DNA from: Rhodanobacter sp. AS-Z3
Lineage (GTDB): Bacteria > Pseudomonadota > Gammaproteobacteria > Xanthomonadales > Rhodanobacteraceae
Length of the DNA stretch: 64,000 nt
Direction: 5' to 3'
Assembly: GCF_029224025.1 (NCBI RefSeq)
Contig: NZ_CP119392.1
Coordinates: forward strand, 3,805,001-3,869,000
Below, one piece after another: positions 18,878 through 27,228 of the stretch; position 1 is the stretch's first letter; every line of letters starts with the position of its first letter. A program made the translations under genes and the position numbers. The notes beneath the pieces were generated by a model. The model was not told the DNA's origin. It worked only from the letters and a program-made list of their open reading frames with translations, and did not search any database.

Positions 18878-19627
18878 ATGCGCCCCTTGTTCAGTCTTCC
18901 CCTGCTGCGTCGCCTGCTACGTTCCTTCGCGATCCTGCTGCTCGGGTGGCTGGCGCTCAGCTGGCTGCTGGTGCTGATCCTGCGTTTCGTGCCGCCATGG
19001 ACCTCGGCGGTCATGCTGGAACGGCAGTTGGGCGCGTGGGTGCACGGCGAAAAGGACTTCCACTTGCAGCAGCATTGGGTGCCGTGGGAGCAGATTTCCA
19101 GCTGGGTACCGCTGGCCATGGTGGCTGGCGAAGACCAGAAGTTTCCATATCACCATGGCTTCGACATCGACTCGATCCAGAACGCACTCGACGCCGCAGA
19201 CGAAGGCAAACGCCTGCGCGGTGCCAGCACGCTTAGCCAGCAGACCGCAAAGAATCTTTTTCTGTGGAATGGCCGCAGCTTCGTACGCAAGGGGCTGGAA
19301 GCCTATTTCACCGTGCTGATCGAACTGACCTGGCCCAAGCAGCGGATTCTTGAGGTGTACATGAATATCGCCGAGCTGGGCAACGGCATCTACGGCGTTG
19401 GCGCTGCCAGCGACGCCTACTTCCACGTCCCCCCGGCACGACTGGGGCCGGCTCAAGCCGCACGGCTGGCGGCAGTGTTGCCCAGCCCGCGACGCATGCA
19501 CGTGGATCGTCCCAGCGCGTATGTGCAGCGCCGCACCAACTGGATCGAACAACAGATGGTCCAATTGGGCGGACCCGGCTACATCGAGGGTCGCGCTCCG
19601 GCAAAACCGCCCGGCACCCACCACTGA
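18878..19627 (+). CDS. mtgA: Monofunctional peptidoglycan glycosyltransferase
   Basis: This 249-residue protein has an N-terminal membrane anchor (about residues 15-40) and a GT51 transglycosylase domain. The catalytic Glu motif EDQKFPYHHG, the GASTLSQQ motif with the following KNLFLW, the RKGLEAYFT segment and YMNIAELGNGIYG are all present. It polymerises lipid II into glycan strands at the outer face of the inner membrane and lacks a transpeptidase domain. I preferred the ATG at 18878 over a start 75 bases upstream because it places the anchor at the N-terminus and follows a TATACT element. It is divergent from hslO. Confidence 0.95.
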   Translation: MRPLFSLPLLRRLLRSFAILLLGWLALSWLLVLILRFVPPWTSAVMLERQLGAWVHGEKDFHLQQHWVPWEQISSWVPLAMVAGEDQKFPYHHGFDIDSIQNALDAADEGKRLRGASTLSQQTAKNLFLWNGRSFVRKGLEAYFTVLIELTWPKQRILEVYMNIAELGNGIYGVGAASDAYFHVPPARLGPAQAARLAAVLPSPRRMHVDRPSAYVQRRTNWIEQQMVQLGGPGYIEGRAPAKPPGTHH

Positions 19628-19740
19628 TTCGCAGCCCGTACCGACCAACCTCGCTTCACAACTTCACTACACGCCGCTGCCAAGGCGGCGCTAGACTCGG
19701 AAGCAGACGGCCCGCCCGTGGCCGAACGGGAGACCCGCAC

Positions 19741-20169
19741 ATGAGTCAGGTCAAACATCTGCTGCAAGGCAAGGGCAATGCGATTTACAGCGTTGCACCG
19801 GAAACTCCCGTGCTGGAGGCCATCAAGCACATGGCCGAACATCGCGTCGGCGCATTGCTGGTGATGCGCGGCGAACAGTTGGTCGGGGTAATGTCCGAAC
19901 GCGACTATGCACGCAAGGTGATCCTGCAGGGTCGCTCTTCATCGCAAACCGCCGTGTCCGACATCATGAGTGGCACCCCGGTGACGGTCGGGCCGGAAAC
20001 CGACGTGTTTGATTGCATGCGCCTGTGCACCGACAGCCGCATCCGCCACCTGCCGGTGGTCGAGGGTGACAAGGTGGTCGGCATGATCTCGATTGGCGAT
20101 CTGGTCAAGGCGGTGATCGACGCGCAAGCCGAACAGATCGAGCATCTGGAGCGCTACATCACCAGCTGA
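19741..20169 (+). CDS. Tandem CBS-domain protein
   Basis: This 142-residue cytoplasmic protein consists of two CBS motifs (about 8-65 and 75-135), with the recurring VGALLVM...LVGVMSERD and RIRHLPVVEGDKVVGMISIGDLV patterns. Stand-alone CBS pairs usually bind adenine nucleotides or S-adenosyl compounds and act as energy sensors. No partner domain is present. It ends in a Glu-rich helix. The start is ATG at 19741 after a GGGAGA ribosome site. The neighbours (mtgA upstream, carrier convergent) give no functional hint. Confidence 0.9.
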   Translation: MSQVKHLLQGKGNAIYSVAPETPVLEAIKHMAEHRVGALLVMRGEQLVGVMSERDYARKVILQGRSSSQTAVSDIMSGTPVTVGPETDVFDCMRLCTDSRIRHLPVVEGDKVVGMISIGDLVKAVIDAQAEQIEHLERYITS

Positions 20170-20219
20170 CGAAGCGTCGGATCGTTGCGACGCGCGTCCT
20201 TGGCCCGGCACCGCGCGCG

Positions 20220-21530
20220 TCAGCTGTTGCTGACGGGCGATGGTTTCACCGCCGTGTGCTCGTCGGGCGCAAGGTCCGGCGACCAGCCCGCCCGTCGAGC
20301 GACGACCGCGGCCAATGCCGCGACGCCGGCGCCAGCCAGTGCCAGCCCGCCGACGCCCCAGCCGAGCATGCGTAACCAGCTCACCGCGCTAGTCACCACC
20401 AAGTCGCCGAAACGCCACACCGCGGTCTCAACGAAATTCTTGCCCTTGTAGCGCGTCTCGCGCGGCACCCGCGTGTACAGCGCATCCACTGCCGGCTTGG
20501 TCATGCCATAGGCGAAGCCGCGCGTGATCACCAGCATCACCGCCAGCAGCAGCGGCACGGTGTATCCGAAGAGCGAGACCATGCCGCTGCCGATCAGCGC
20601 CACCCCCGCCAGCAGGATCAGATTGACCAGCGAGGGCAGCACCAGCCCCCAGCCGGCACCGCGGCGCACCAGCAGCCACGGCGTCAGGCTGAGCTGCAGG
20701 ACTGCGCCGAGCAAATTGGTAGCCAGATCCAGGTTGTTGTAGAACGCCGTGCGCGCCACGGCATCAGCAAAATGCGCTTTGGCATAATCGGCGACCAGCG
20801 CATAGGCCAACGTGCCAATGCCGTCGCCGAACAACATCAGCAACGCCATGTATCGCAGGAACGGCTGTGACCACAGCTGCTTGACGCCGGCCCACAACGA
20901 ACCACCGATGACCTCGTCAGCCTGACTGTCGGGCCGCTGATCATGACCTGCCGACAAACGCAGCAGCAGCAACAGCGACGCGACCAGCGACAGCGCCGAG
21001 ACCATCAACAAGGGCGCCACGCCGATCACGTGCACCAGCAGCTTGGTCACCAATGGACCAAATATCGCACCCGCCATGCCACCGAGCGCAATCAGCGAAA
21101 ACACCCGACGCGCCTGACCGCTGCTGAAGATGTCGGCCATGAAGCTCCAGAACAGCGACACCACAAACAGGTTGAATACGCTGACCCAGACAAAGAACAC
21201 GACGCCGAGCTCGCGCGCGCCGATACGATCCTGCGCCATGAACGCAGGCACGAAGGCGAGCAGACAGACAATGAAAAAGCTGTAGCTCCAGCCCAGCAAT
21301 TGTCGCCGTGGAAAGCGCGACACCAGTGCGCCAAACAGCGGCGTCATCAACAGCATGACGGCGAACACGGCACCGTAGAACAGTGGCAGCGACTGCGAAC
21401 CCACGGCGCCACTGAGCTGGTCTCGCACCGGCCGGATGATGTAATACGAAGTCATCACGAAGAAGAACGCCAGTGCGGAAAGCATTGGCGCTGCAGCTTG
21501 TGCCACGACGGTTCGACGGTACAGACTCAC
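20220..21530 (-). CDS. MFS-like carrier, possible nucleotide-exchange type
   Basis: This 436-residue polytopic membrane protein has about 12 hydrophobic segments. The N-terminal segment FVMTSYYIIRPVRDQLSG and the later KPAVDALYTRVPRETRYKGKN resemble proteins annotated as NTP/NDP-exchange or AAA-type carriers within the MFS superfamily. Free-living bacteria carry such homologues without proven ATP transport, so the substrate is unknown. It is divergent from the GMC oxidoreductase, with only 71 bases between the two starts. Confidence 0.75.
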   Translation of the reverse strand: MSLYRRTVVAQAAAPMLSALAFFFVMTSYYIIRPVRDQLSGAVGSQSLPLFYGAVFAVMLLMTPLFGALVSRFPRRQLLGWSYSFFIVCLLAFVPAFMAQDRIGARELGVVFFVWVSVFNLFVVSLFWSFMADIFSSGQARRVFSLIALGGMAGAIFGPLVTKLLVHVIGVAPLLMVSALSLVASLLLLLRLSAGHDQRPDSQADEVIGGSLWAGVKQLWSQPFLRYMALLMLFGDGIGTLAYALVADYAKAHFADAVARTAFYNNLDLATNLLGAVLQLSLTPWLLVRRGAGWGLVLPSLVNLILLAGVALIGSGMVSLFGYTVPLLLAVMLVITRGFAYGMTKPAVDALYTRVPRETRYKGKNFVETAVWRFGDLVVTSAVSWLRMLGWGVGGLALAGAGVAALAAVVARRAGWSPDLAPDEHTAVKPSPVSNS

Positions 21531-21601
21531 TTGGCACTTCCAGCGTGGGGCGCGGCAAGCCTAGCACGCAGCCAGATTCGCACTTCGAGGACTACCGATT
21601 G

Positions 21602-23212
21602 ATGAACCGCTATGACTACATCATTGTGGGTGCTGGCTCGGCCGGCTGCGTGCTGGCCAATCGACTCAGCGCCAATCCGGCCACCCGCGTACTGCTGCTG
21701 GAAGCCGGCCCAACCGACTGGAATCCACTGATCCACATGCCAGCCGGCATTGCCCGACTGGCCAACATTCAAAGCACCAACTGGAACTACCACACGGAAC
21801 CGGAGCCGGCGCTCAACCAGCGCCGACTGTGGTGGCCGCGCGGCAAGACACTGGGTGGCTCCAGCTCGATCAATGCGATGTGTTACATCCGCGGCGTTGC
21901 CGACGACTACGACCGCTGGGCCGCAGCCACCAACGACCCGCGATGGTCATGGAACCACGTGCTGCCGTACTTCCTGCGCAGCGAAGACAACAGCCGGGGC
22001 GCCAGCGCTCTGCATGGTACCGGCGGCGAACTTGGCGTGTCCGACCTGCGTTACGTCAACGTGTTGTCGCAGGTATTGATCGATGCGGCGAGCAGCGCGG
22101 GACACCCACGCAACGACGACTTCAACGGCAGCGCCCAACCCGGCTTCGGCCTGTATCAGGTGACCCAGCGCAACGGCGCGCGCTGCTCGACCGCAGCAGG
22201 CTTTCTGAAACCCGCGCGCGGACGAACCAACCTGCCTGTGCGCACCAAGGTGCTCGTTGAACGGGTGCTGCTCGAGCAGGGTCGCGCCATCGGCGTGCAA
22301 CTGCGACGTGGACGCCACGACAGCGAAAGGATTGAAGCGGGCGAAGTGATCCTCGCAGCCGGCGCCATCAACACGCCGCAGCTGTTGATGCTCTCTGGGC
22401 TCGGCCCCGCCGACCATCTGCGTGAGCACGGTATTTCGGTGGAAGCGGATCTACAAGGCGTTGGCGAAAACCTGCAGGATCATCTGGACATCTGCACGCT
22501 TGACGGCAACCCGGGCAAGCTCAGCTACGACCACCTCAACGAACTATCCGCCGGCCTGCGCTGGTGGCGTCACCGCGATGGCCCGGGCAGTTCCAATGTC
22601 GCCGAGGCGGGCGGCTTCATGCGCAGCCGCATGGCTGCCGACCAGCGTTGCGACCTGCAATTCCATTTCGTGCCGGCACTACTGGATGATCACGGCCGCC
22701 ACCGCCTGCCCGGCTACGGTTACACCCTGCACGCCTGCTATCTGCACCCGCGCAGCCGTGGCCAACTGCGTCTGCACTCCGCCAACCCCGCGCAACCGAT
22801 CGCGATCCACGCAAATTATCTGAGCGATGCGGAAGGCCATGACCTGAAAATGATGATCGAAGCTGCGCGCGTGTCACGCGATATCTTCGATCAGCCCGCG
22901 TTTGCGCCCCATCGGGGTGCGCCCGTGTTTCCCGAGCAGCGACTCTCCACGGATGCCGAGTACACCGCCTTCATCCGGCGCAAGGCGGAGACCGTTTATC
23001 ACCCGGTTGGCAGCTGCCGCATGGGTCATGACGATCACGCCGTGGTCGATAGTGAGTTGCGTGTGCGTGGCATCGAGGGGCTGCGCGTGGTCGATGCCTC
23101 GGTGATGCCAAACCTGCCCAGCGGCAATACCAATGCGCCGACCATCATGATTGCCGAGCGGGCAAGCGCGCTGATGCTGGGCGAGGATCTGAGAGGGGAC
23201 GGAGGGAGTTAA
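21602..23212 (+). CDS. GMC family FAD oxidoreductase (choline/alcohol dehydrogenase-like)
   Basis: The 536-residue protein has the N-terminal FAD-binding loop (IIVGAGSAGCVLANRLS), GMC signature 1 (GKTLGGSSSINAM), signature 2 (GAINTPQLLMLSGLG) and the C-terminal active-site region (YHPVGSCRMG, then NLPSGNTNAPTIMIAERAS). These enzymes oxidise primary or secondary alcohols or choline; the substrate is undetermined. I placed the start at ATG 21602, immediately before the FAD loop. The last six codons and the stop lie inside a 44-bp palindrome, so the C-terminus RGDGGS is derived from that element. Confidence 0.93.
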   Translation: MNRYDYIIVGAGSAGCVLANRLSANPATRVLLLEAGPTDWNPLIHMPAGIARLANIQSTNWNYHTEPEPALNQRRLWWPRGKTLGGSSSINAMCYIRGVADDYDRWAAATNDPRWSWNHVLPYFLRSEDNSRGASALHGTGGELGVSDLRYVNVLSQVLIDAASSAGHPRNDDFNGSAQPGFGLYQVTQRNGARCSTAAGFLKPARGRTNLPVRTKVLVERVLLEQGRAIGVQLRRGRHDSERIEAGEVILAAGAINTPQLLMLSGLGPADHLREHGISVEADLQGVGENLQDHLDICTLDGNPGKLSYDHLNELSAGLRWWRHRDGPGSSNVAEAGGFMRSRMAADQRCDLQFHFVPALLDDHGRHRLPGYGYTLHACYLHPRSRGQLRLHSANPAQPIAIHANYLSDAEGHDLKMMIEAARVSRDIFDQPAFAPHRGAPVFPEQRLSTDAEYTAFIRRKAETVYHPVGSCRMGHDDHAVVDSELRVRGIEGLRVVDASVMPNLPSGNTNAPTIMIAERASALMLGEDLRGDGGS

Positions 23213-23238
23213 GTTGCTACTTAACTCCCTCCGACCCC
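23195..23238. repeat. REP-like 44-bp palindrome forming both convergent gene ends
   Basis: Two 20-base arms (23195-23214 and 23219-23238) pair with one mismatch around a TGCT loop. The arms read GGGGACGGAGGGAGTTAAGT and the near-complement. It has no T tract. The shape resembles the imperfect-palindrome REP elements spread by RAYT-type transposases in this bacterial group (family assignment is inference). It contains the stop codons of both convergent genes: TAA of the GMC gene at 23210-23212 and TAG of the M48 gene at 23219-23217. Confidence 0.7.
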
Positions 23239-25154
23239 AGCTCACCAGCAGACGTCGGCGGTACCGCGCAATGCAGGCTGGCGCAGATCACCCGCAACAA
23301 CTCGGCTTCCTCCACACTGACCTGACCATCGGCCCGAATAGCCAGCAGCAGGCTCTGGATCACCAGCTCCTTGGCGATCGGCAGCAAGCCGTCCAGATCG
23401 TCCAGCGCACGCTCGAACGGCGGCTGCCAGGCGGCTGGTGGCGGGACCCAATTCATCGCCTCACCTGGAAAGGCATTCTGCATCGCGACCAGCCAGGCAC
23501 GGCGCGCGTTCGCCTCATCCGAACAGCCCCCTGCCGCAACGATGGCGCAAACCAGCGTCACGCTGGCCCGGCATGCCGGCAACTTCTTCACGCCATCGAC
23601 CGGTGCCCGACGCGGCTGTTGTGCTTCAAGCAACTGCAGACGCACCAGACGGGCAAGACAGTACTCGTTGAGATCGACCTTGCCATCGGCATTGACCACC
23701 GCATCCAGCGTGGCCAGCAGCACCTGCTGACGCCCCGTCGGCAATTGCTTCAATGCAGGGAAGGCCAGCGAGACCAGCGGCAGACGCGCCATGGGTGCCA
23801 GCGCCCTCAGTTCACCGGTGAAACTCTGTACCGCTTGCTGCACGTCGTCACCAAACGCATCGGCAATGATCCGTCGCTGCGACGGCATCGGCTGCGCAGC
23901 CGATGCCGCCAGCGCCAGCACCACGGCAAGCGCGGACTCGGGTTGCTGCACGGCCTGCTTCAAACTCTCCGGCATCGACTGGTGCACCGCCGCGGCGCGC
24001 TGGAATTGCGCCGTGTTTGCCACGCCCCCGGCAGCCATGGCGCCTGTCAGCACGGCTGGCAACACCGATGGCACGACCATGCCGGGAATAGCGCCACCGC
24101 GCATCGGTGCGGGAGCTGCAGGTGGACTGGTTACCGGCTGCATCGCGGCACGCTGCATGGCCACCCCAAGCCGAACCAGTTCCTCTTCGCGAAAACCCGG
24201 CTCCAGCGCGCGGATGCGATCGATCAGCGGCGGATGGGTTGCGAACAGTGCGTTGAACTTGCCGGCCTCGCCGAACAGCATGTGCGCCACTTCCTGCTTG
24301 TTCGCCACTTGCAGTCGGGACCCTTCACTGAGCACCGCGATTTTCTTCAGTGCACCGGCGATGCCATCCGTCTGGCGGGTGAACTGCACCGCCGACGCAT
24401 CGGCCAGCGATTCGCGTGAACGCGATACGGCCGCCTGGATCAATCGCGCAAAGAAATAGCCGATGTAACCAACCACGATCAGCGCCAAGCCAATCAACGC
24501 CACGTTGCCGCCACCGCGCCGACTGTCACGGCCGCCACCAAACCAGATCACCCTGCGCCCCACAATCGCCAGCACCAGAATGCCGAACAGCAAGCCCATC
24601 AGGCGGATATTGAGTCGCATGTCGCCATTCAACACATGGCTGAATTCGTGGGCGATCACGCCCTGCAGTTCGTCGCGACTGAGTTGGTCAAGGCAACCCT
24701 GGGTCACGCACACCGCCGCATCCGACGCCGAATAGCCAGCAGCAAACGCGTTGATGCCTGACTCTTCCTGCATCAAATAGATGTCCGGCACCGGCACGCC
24801 AGCGGCGATAGCGACTTCCTCGATCACGTTGCGCAACTGACGCAACTGGGGGTCCCGGGTATCGGTAGGCACCAACACGGCGCCCACGCTCTCGGCCACG
24901 GTCTTGCCACCGCCGGACAGGCTCATGATGCGGAACATCGAACTCAGGCCGATGCCGGCGACAATCGCCGCGCTGCTGCCGAACAGCAACGGCAGGTTGG
25001 ACGCTACCGGTTCGCCGTCGACGGAATGGTGGCCCATGGTGAACCACACCACGAAGTCGATCGCCGCCACGATGGCAACCACCGCCAGCGCAAACAACGC
25101 CACCAGCCTGCGGCTGCTGCCGCGGACGCGGGCCTGTTGGGCAAAGAAGTCCAT
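23217..25154 (-). CDS. M48 family zinc metalloprotease, HtpX-like, with long C-terminal extension
   Basis: The 645-residue protein has two N-terminal membrane helices (about 15-35 and 48-68). The zinc motif HEFSH follows in VIAHEFSHVLNGD, then further membrane segments (about 190-250) with the downstream Glu in SRESLADASAV. HtpX proteins end near residue 300. Here about 340 extra residues follow: a Pro/Ala/Met-rich linker, then helical segments with no family I recognise. It is co-directional with lemA 49 bases upstream, and LemA/M48 pairs are a recurrent arrangement. A role in membrane protein quality control is inference. The final residues and stop come from the 44-bp palindrome. The ATG has a GGGAA ribosome site. 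Confidence 0.88.
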   Translation of the reverse strand: MDFFAQQARVRGSSRRLVALFALAVVAIVAAIDFVVWFTMGHHSVDGEPVASNLPLLFGSSAAIVAGIGLSSMFRIMSLSGGGKTVAESVGAVLVPTDTRDPQLRQLRNVIEEVAIAAGVPVPDIYLMQEESGINAFAAGYSASDAAVCVTQGCLDQLSRDELQGVIAHEFSHVLNGDMRLNIRLMGLLFGILVLAIVGRRVIWFGGGRDSRRGGGNVALIGLALIVVGYIGYFFARLIQAAVSRSRESLADASAVQFTRQTDGIAGALKKIAVLSEGSRLQVANKQEVAHMLFGEAGKFNALFATHPPLIDRIRALEPGFREEELVRLGVAMQRAAMQPVTSPPAAPAPMRGGAIPGMVVPSVLPAVLTGAMAAGGVANTAQFQRAAAVHQSMPESLKQAVQQPESALAVVLALAASAAQPMPSQRRIIADAFGDDVQQAVQSFTGELRALAPMARLPLVSLAFPALKQLPTGRQQVLLATLDAVVNADGKVDLNEYCLARLVRLQLLEAQQPRRAPVDGVKKLPACRASVTLVCAIVAAGGCSDEANARRAWLVAMQNAFPGEAMNWVPPPAAWQPPFERALDDLDGLLPIAKELVIQSLLLAIRADGQVSVEEAELLRVICASLHCAVPPTSAGELGSEGVK

Positions 25155-25169
25155 GGAAGTTCCCGGACG

Positions 25170-25196
25170 GGCGTCGTGGCCTCAGGCCACGACGCC
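25170..25196. promoter_or_regulatory. Intercistronic hairpin between lemA and the M48 gene
   Basis: A perfect 12-bp inverted repeat (GGCGTCGTGGCC, loop TCA) lies between the lemA stop and the ribosome site of the M48 gene. It lacks a T tract. It could stabilise the upstream mRNA or attenuate read-through, giving more LemA than protease. Confidence 0.5.
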
Positions 25197-25203
25197 ACGA
25201 CGA

Positions 25204-25791
25204 TCAGCTGAAGGAGACCTTCGGCACGTCACGCACGGCAGGATCTTCGATCTTGAGCGGCTCGGCAGCGACGAAACTGAAACTGTTGGCCACGAACGAG
25301 GCGGGAAAAACCTCACGCTTGTTGTTGTAGGTCAGCACGGAATCGTTGTACGCCTGCCGCGCGAAGGCCACCCGGTTCTCGGTCGAAGTGAGCTCCTCGG
25401 ACAGCTGCATCATGGTCTGATTTGCCTTCAGATCCGGATAAGCCTCCTGCAGCGCGAACAAATGACCCAAAGTTTGTGTCAAAGCATTTTCACTACTGGC
25501 CAGCTGTTGCATCGCGGAGGGATCACCGGGGTTGGCCTTGGCACTTGCCAACCCGCTGACGGCGGAGTTGCGCGCCTGCACCACCGCTTCGAGGGTGCCA
25601 CGTTCGTGAGCGAGGTAGCCCTTGGCCGTCTCGACCAGATTCGGAATCAGGTCATGGCGGCGGGTAAGTTGCACATCAATCTGCGCGAAAGCGTTCTTGT
25701 AGCCATTCCTCGAAGTGACCAGTCCGTTGTAGATCGCCACGAAGTACAAGACAATCAGAATGATAATCGTCAGAAAAATGATCAAACCCAT
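25204..25791 (-). CDS. lemA: LemA family protein
   Basis: This 195-residue protein has one N-terminal membrane helix (IIFLTIIILIVLYFVAIYN) and the LemA helical bundle. The family segment NAFAQIDVQLTRRHDLIPNLVETAKGYL is recognisable, and a helix with RVAFARQAYNDSV lies later. The topology puts the bundle outside the cytoplasmic membrane with a short N-terminal tail. The start at 25791 was preferred because it places the anchor directly at the N-terminus. It is first in a two-gene unit with the M48 protease and divergent from the serine hydrolase gene. Its molecular function is not established. Confidence 0.93.
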   Translation of the reverse strand: MGLIIFLTIIILIVLYFVAIYNGLVTSRNGYKNAFAQIDVQLTRRHDLIPNLVETAKGYLAHERGTLEAVVQARNSAVSGLASAKANPGDPSAMQQLASSENALTQTLGHLFALQEAYPDLKANQTMMQLSEELTSTENRVAFARQAYNDSVLTYNNKREVFPASFVANSFSFVAAEPLKIEDPAVRDVPKVSFS

Positions 25792-25846
25792 AGCCGAACT
25801 CCCTACTCTAAGGCGCATCCCCACGCCGGAATCACGTCAGAATACC

Positions 25847-27160
25847 ATGCAGTTTCAGAAGATCTCCCTGCTGATCGCGGCCGCCCTCGGGCTGGCGTTT
25901 TCGCCGTTGTACGCGGCCGCGTCAGCATCCACCACCGCGACAGAACCTGCCAACGTCAGTGTGGCCTCCACGCCACAGAAACTGCCGGCAGAGCGGGTCA
26001 AGCAAACGCTGGCAGACTACCAACGCTGGTTGAATCGCATCGCGCAACGAAAGGCGGTGGCCGGTCTGGCAACCGCCGTGGTGATCGACGGCAAGGTGGT
26101 CTATGAGGGCACAGTCGGTTATGCGAACGCGGCGACCCAGGAAGCGGTGACCCCGCATACCGTATTTCGCCTGGCCTCGCTGTCGAAAGCTTTCGCCACC
26201 GCCATCACCGGCCTGCTGGTCGACGACGGCAAGCTGGCCTGGGATACCAAGCTGCTCGACGTGCTGCCGTACTTCAAGCTGAAAGACATGCACGCCGCCG
26301 CGCAGGCAACCGTGGGCGACATCCTGGGACAACGGCTCGGGCTACCGCGAAACACCTATGACAACATGCTCGAAGGAGACACTCCCTACGAGGAACTGGT
26401 GCGCAAGCTCGACGAAGTCGACCTGGTTTGCGGCGTCGGTGAATGCTACGGCTACCAGAACGTGGCTTTCAGCATGATTGGCGACGTCGTGCTCGCGCGC
26501 ACCGGTGACTTCTTCTATCACCAGGTCGACAAGCGCATCTTCTATCCGCTGGGCATGACCACGGCAAGCTACGGCCGCGCAGCACTGGAATCCAGCAAGA
26601 GCTGGGCACGCCCGCATCGAGCCACCAGTCGCGGATGGATTCCATTCGATCCCAGCGAAACGTACTACCGCGTCGCGCCCGCCGCCGGCGTCAACGCCAG
26701 CATTCGCGACATGGAGAAATGGCTGATTGCACAAATGGGCGGCCGCCAGGACGTGTTGCCCACGTCACTGCTGGACACTTTGCACGCGCCCGGTGTCCCC
26801 ACCCCCAGCGAGCTGCGCGCGACACCCTGGCGCCGCGCGCGACTGACCGACGCACACTACGCGCTGGGCTGGCGCGTTTATGAGTACGCTGGCGAAACCC
26901 TGATCTATCATGCCGGCGCCGTGGCCGGCTATCGCACCATGATCGGCTTCTTTCCGAAGTACCGTGCTGGCGTTGTCACGTTGTGGAATTCGACCGGCCC
27001 CACGCCCAGCGGCTTGATGCCGATGGTGTTTGACGACCTGCTCGGTCTGCCGCATGTCGACTGGGCCGACATCGAGGGCACCAAATCCGCTGCAGCGCCG
27101 GCCAAGACCAAACCAAGGCACAAGCCTCGCGTGCGCAACCGGCCAACGCGCAAACATTGA
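25847..27160 (+). CDS. Serine hydrolase, beta-lactamase (class C/PBP4*) fold
   Basis: This 437-residue secreted protein has a signal peptide (about 1-25, ending YAAAS). The serine beta-lactamase-fold motifs are present: SxxK in RLASLSKAFAT, YxN in CYGYQNVAFS and the HxG-type third motif in YHAGAVAGY. The family includes esterases, D-aminopeptidases and PBP-like enzymes, and the sequence does not separate these. The C-terminus is a basic, Pro/Arg-rich tail. The start at ATG 25847 places the signal peptide first, though the ribosome site is weak. It is divergent from lemA with a short shared upstream region. Confidence 0.88.
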   Translation: MQFQKISLLIAAALGLAFSPLYAAASASTTATEPANVSVASTPQKLPAERVKQTLADYQRWLNRIAQRKAVAGLATAVVIDGKVVYEGTVGYANAATQEAVTPHTVFRLASLSKAFATAITGLLVDDGKLAWDTKLLDVLPYFKLKDMHAAAQATVGDILGQRLGLPRNTYDNMLEGDTPYEELVRKLDEVDLVCGVGECYGYQNVAFSMIGDVVLARTGDFFYHQVDKRIFYPLGMTTASYGRAALESSKSWARPHRATSRGWIPFDPSETYYRVAPAAGVNASIRDMEKWLIAQMGGRQDVLPTSLLDTLHAPGVPTPSELRATPWRRARLTDAHYALGWRVYEYAGETLIYHAGAVAGYRTMIGFFPKYRAGVVTLWNSTGPTPSGLMPMVFDDLLGLPHVDWADIEGTKSAAAPAKTKPRHKPRVRNRPTRKH

Positions 27161-27181
27161 ATCCGGTCCGCCCAAAAGAAA

Positions 27182-27206
27182 GCGGCGCATGCAGAACATG
27201 CGCCGC
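27182..27206 (-). terminator. Intrinsic terminator for the TonB-like gene
   Basis: A 10-bp stem (GCGGCGCATG with its complement, 5-base loop) lies 22 bases beyond the minus-strand stop. Read on the minus strand it is followed by CTTTCTTTT. It may also block read-through from the convergent hydrolase gene. Confidence 0.75.
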
Positions 27207-27228
27207 CCATTCACCGATCATCCAAGGA

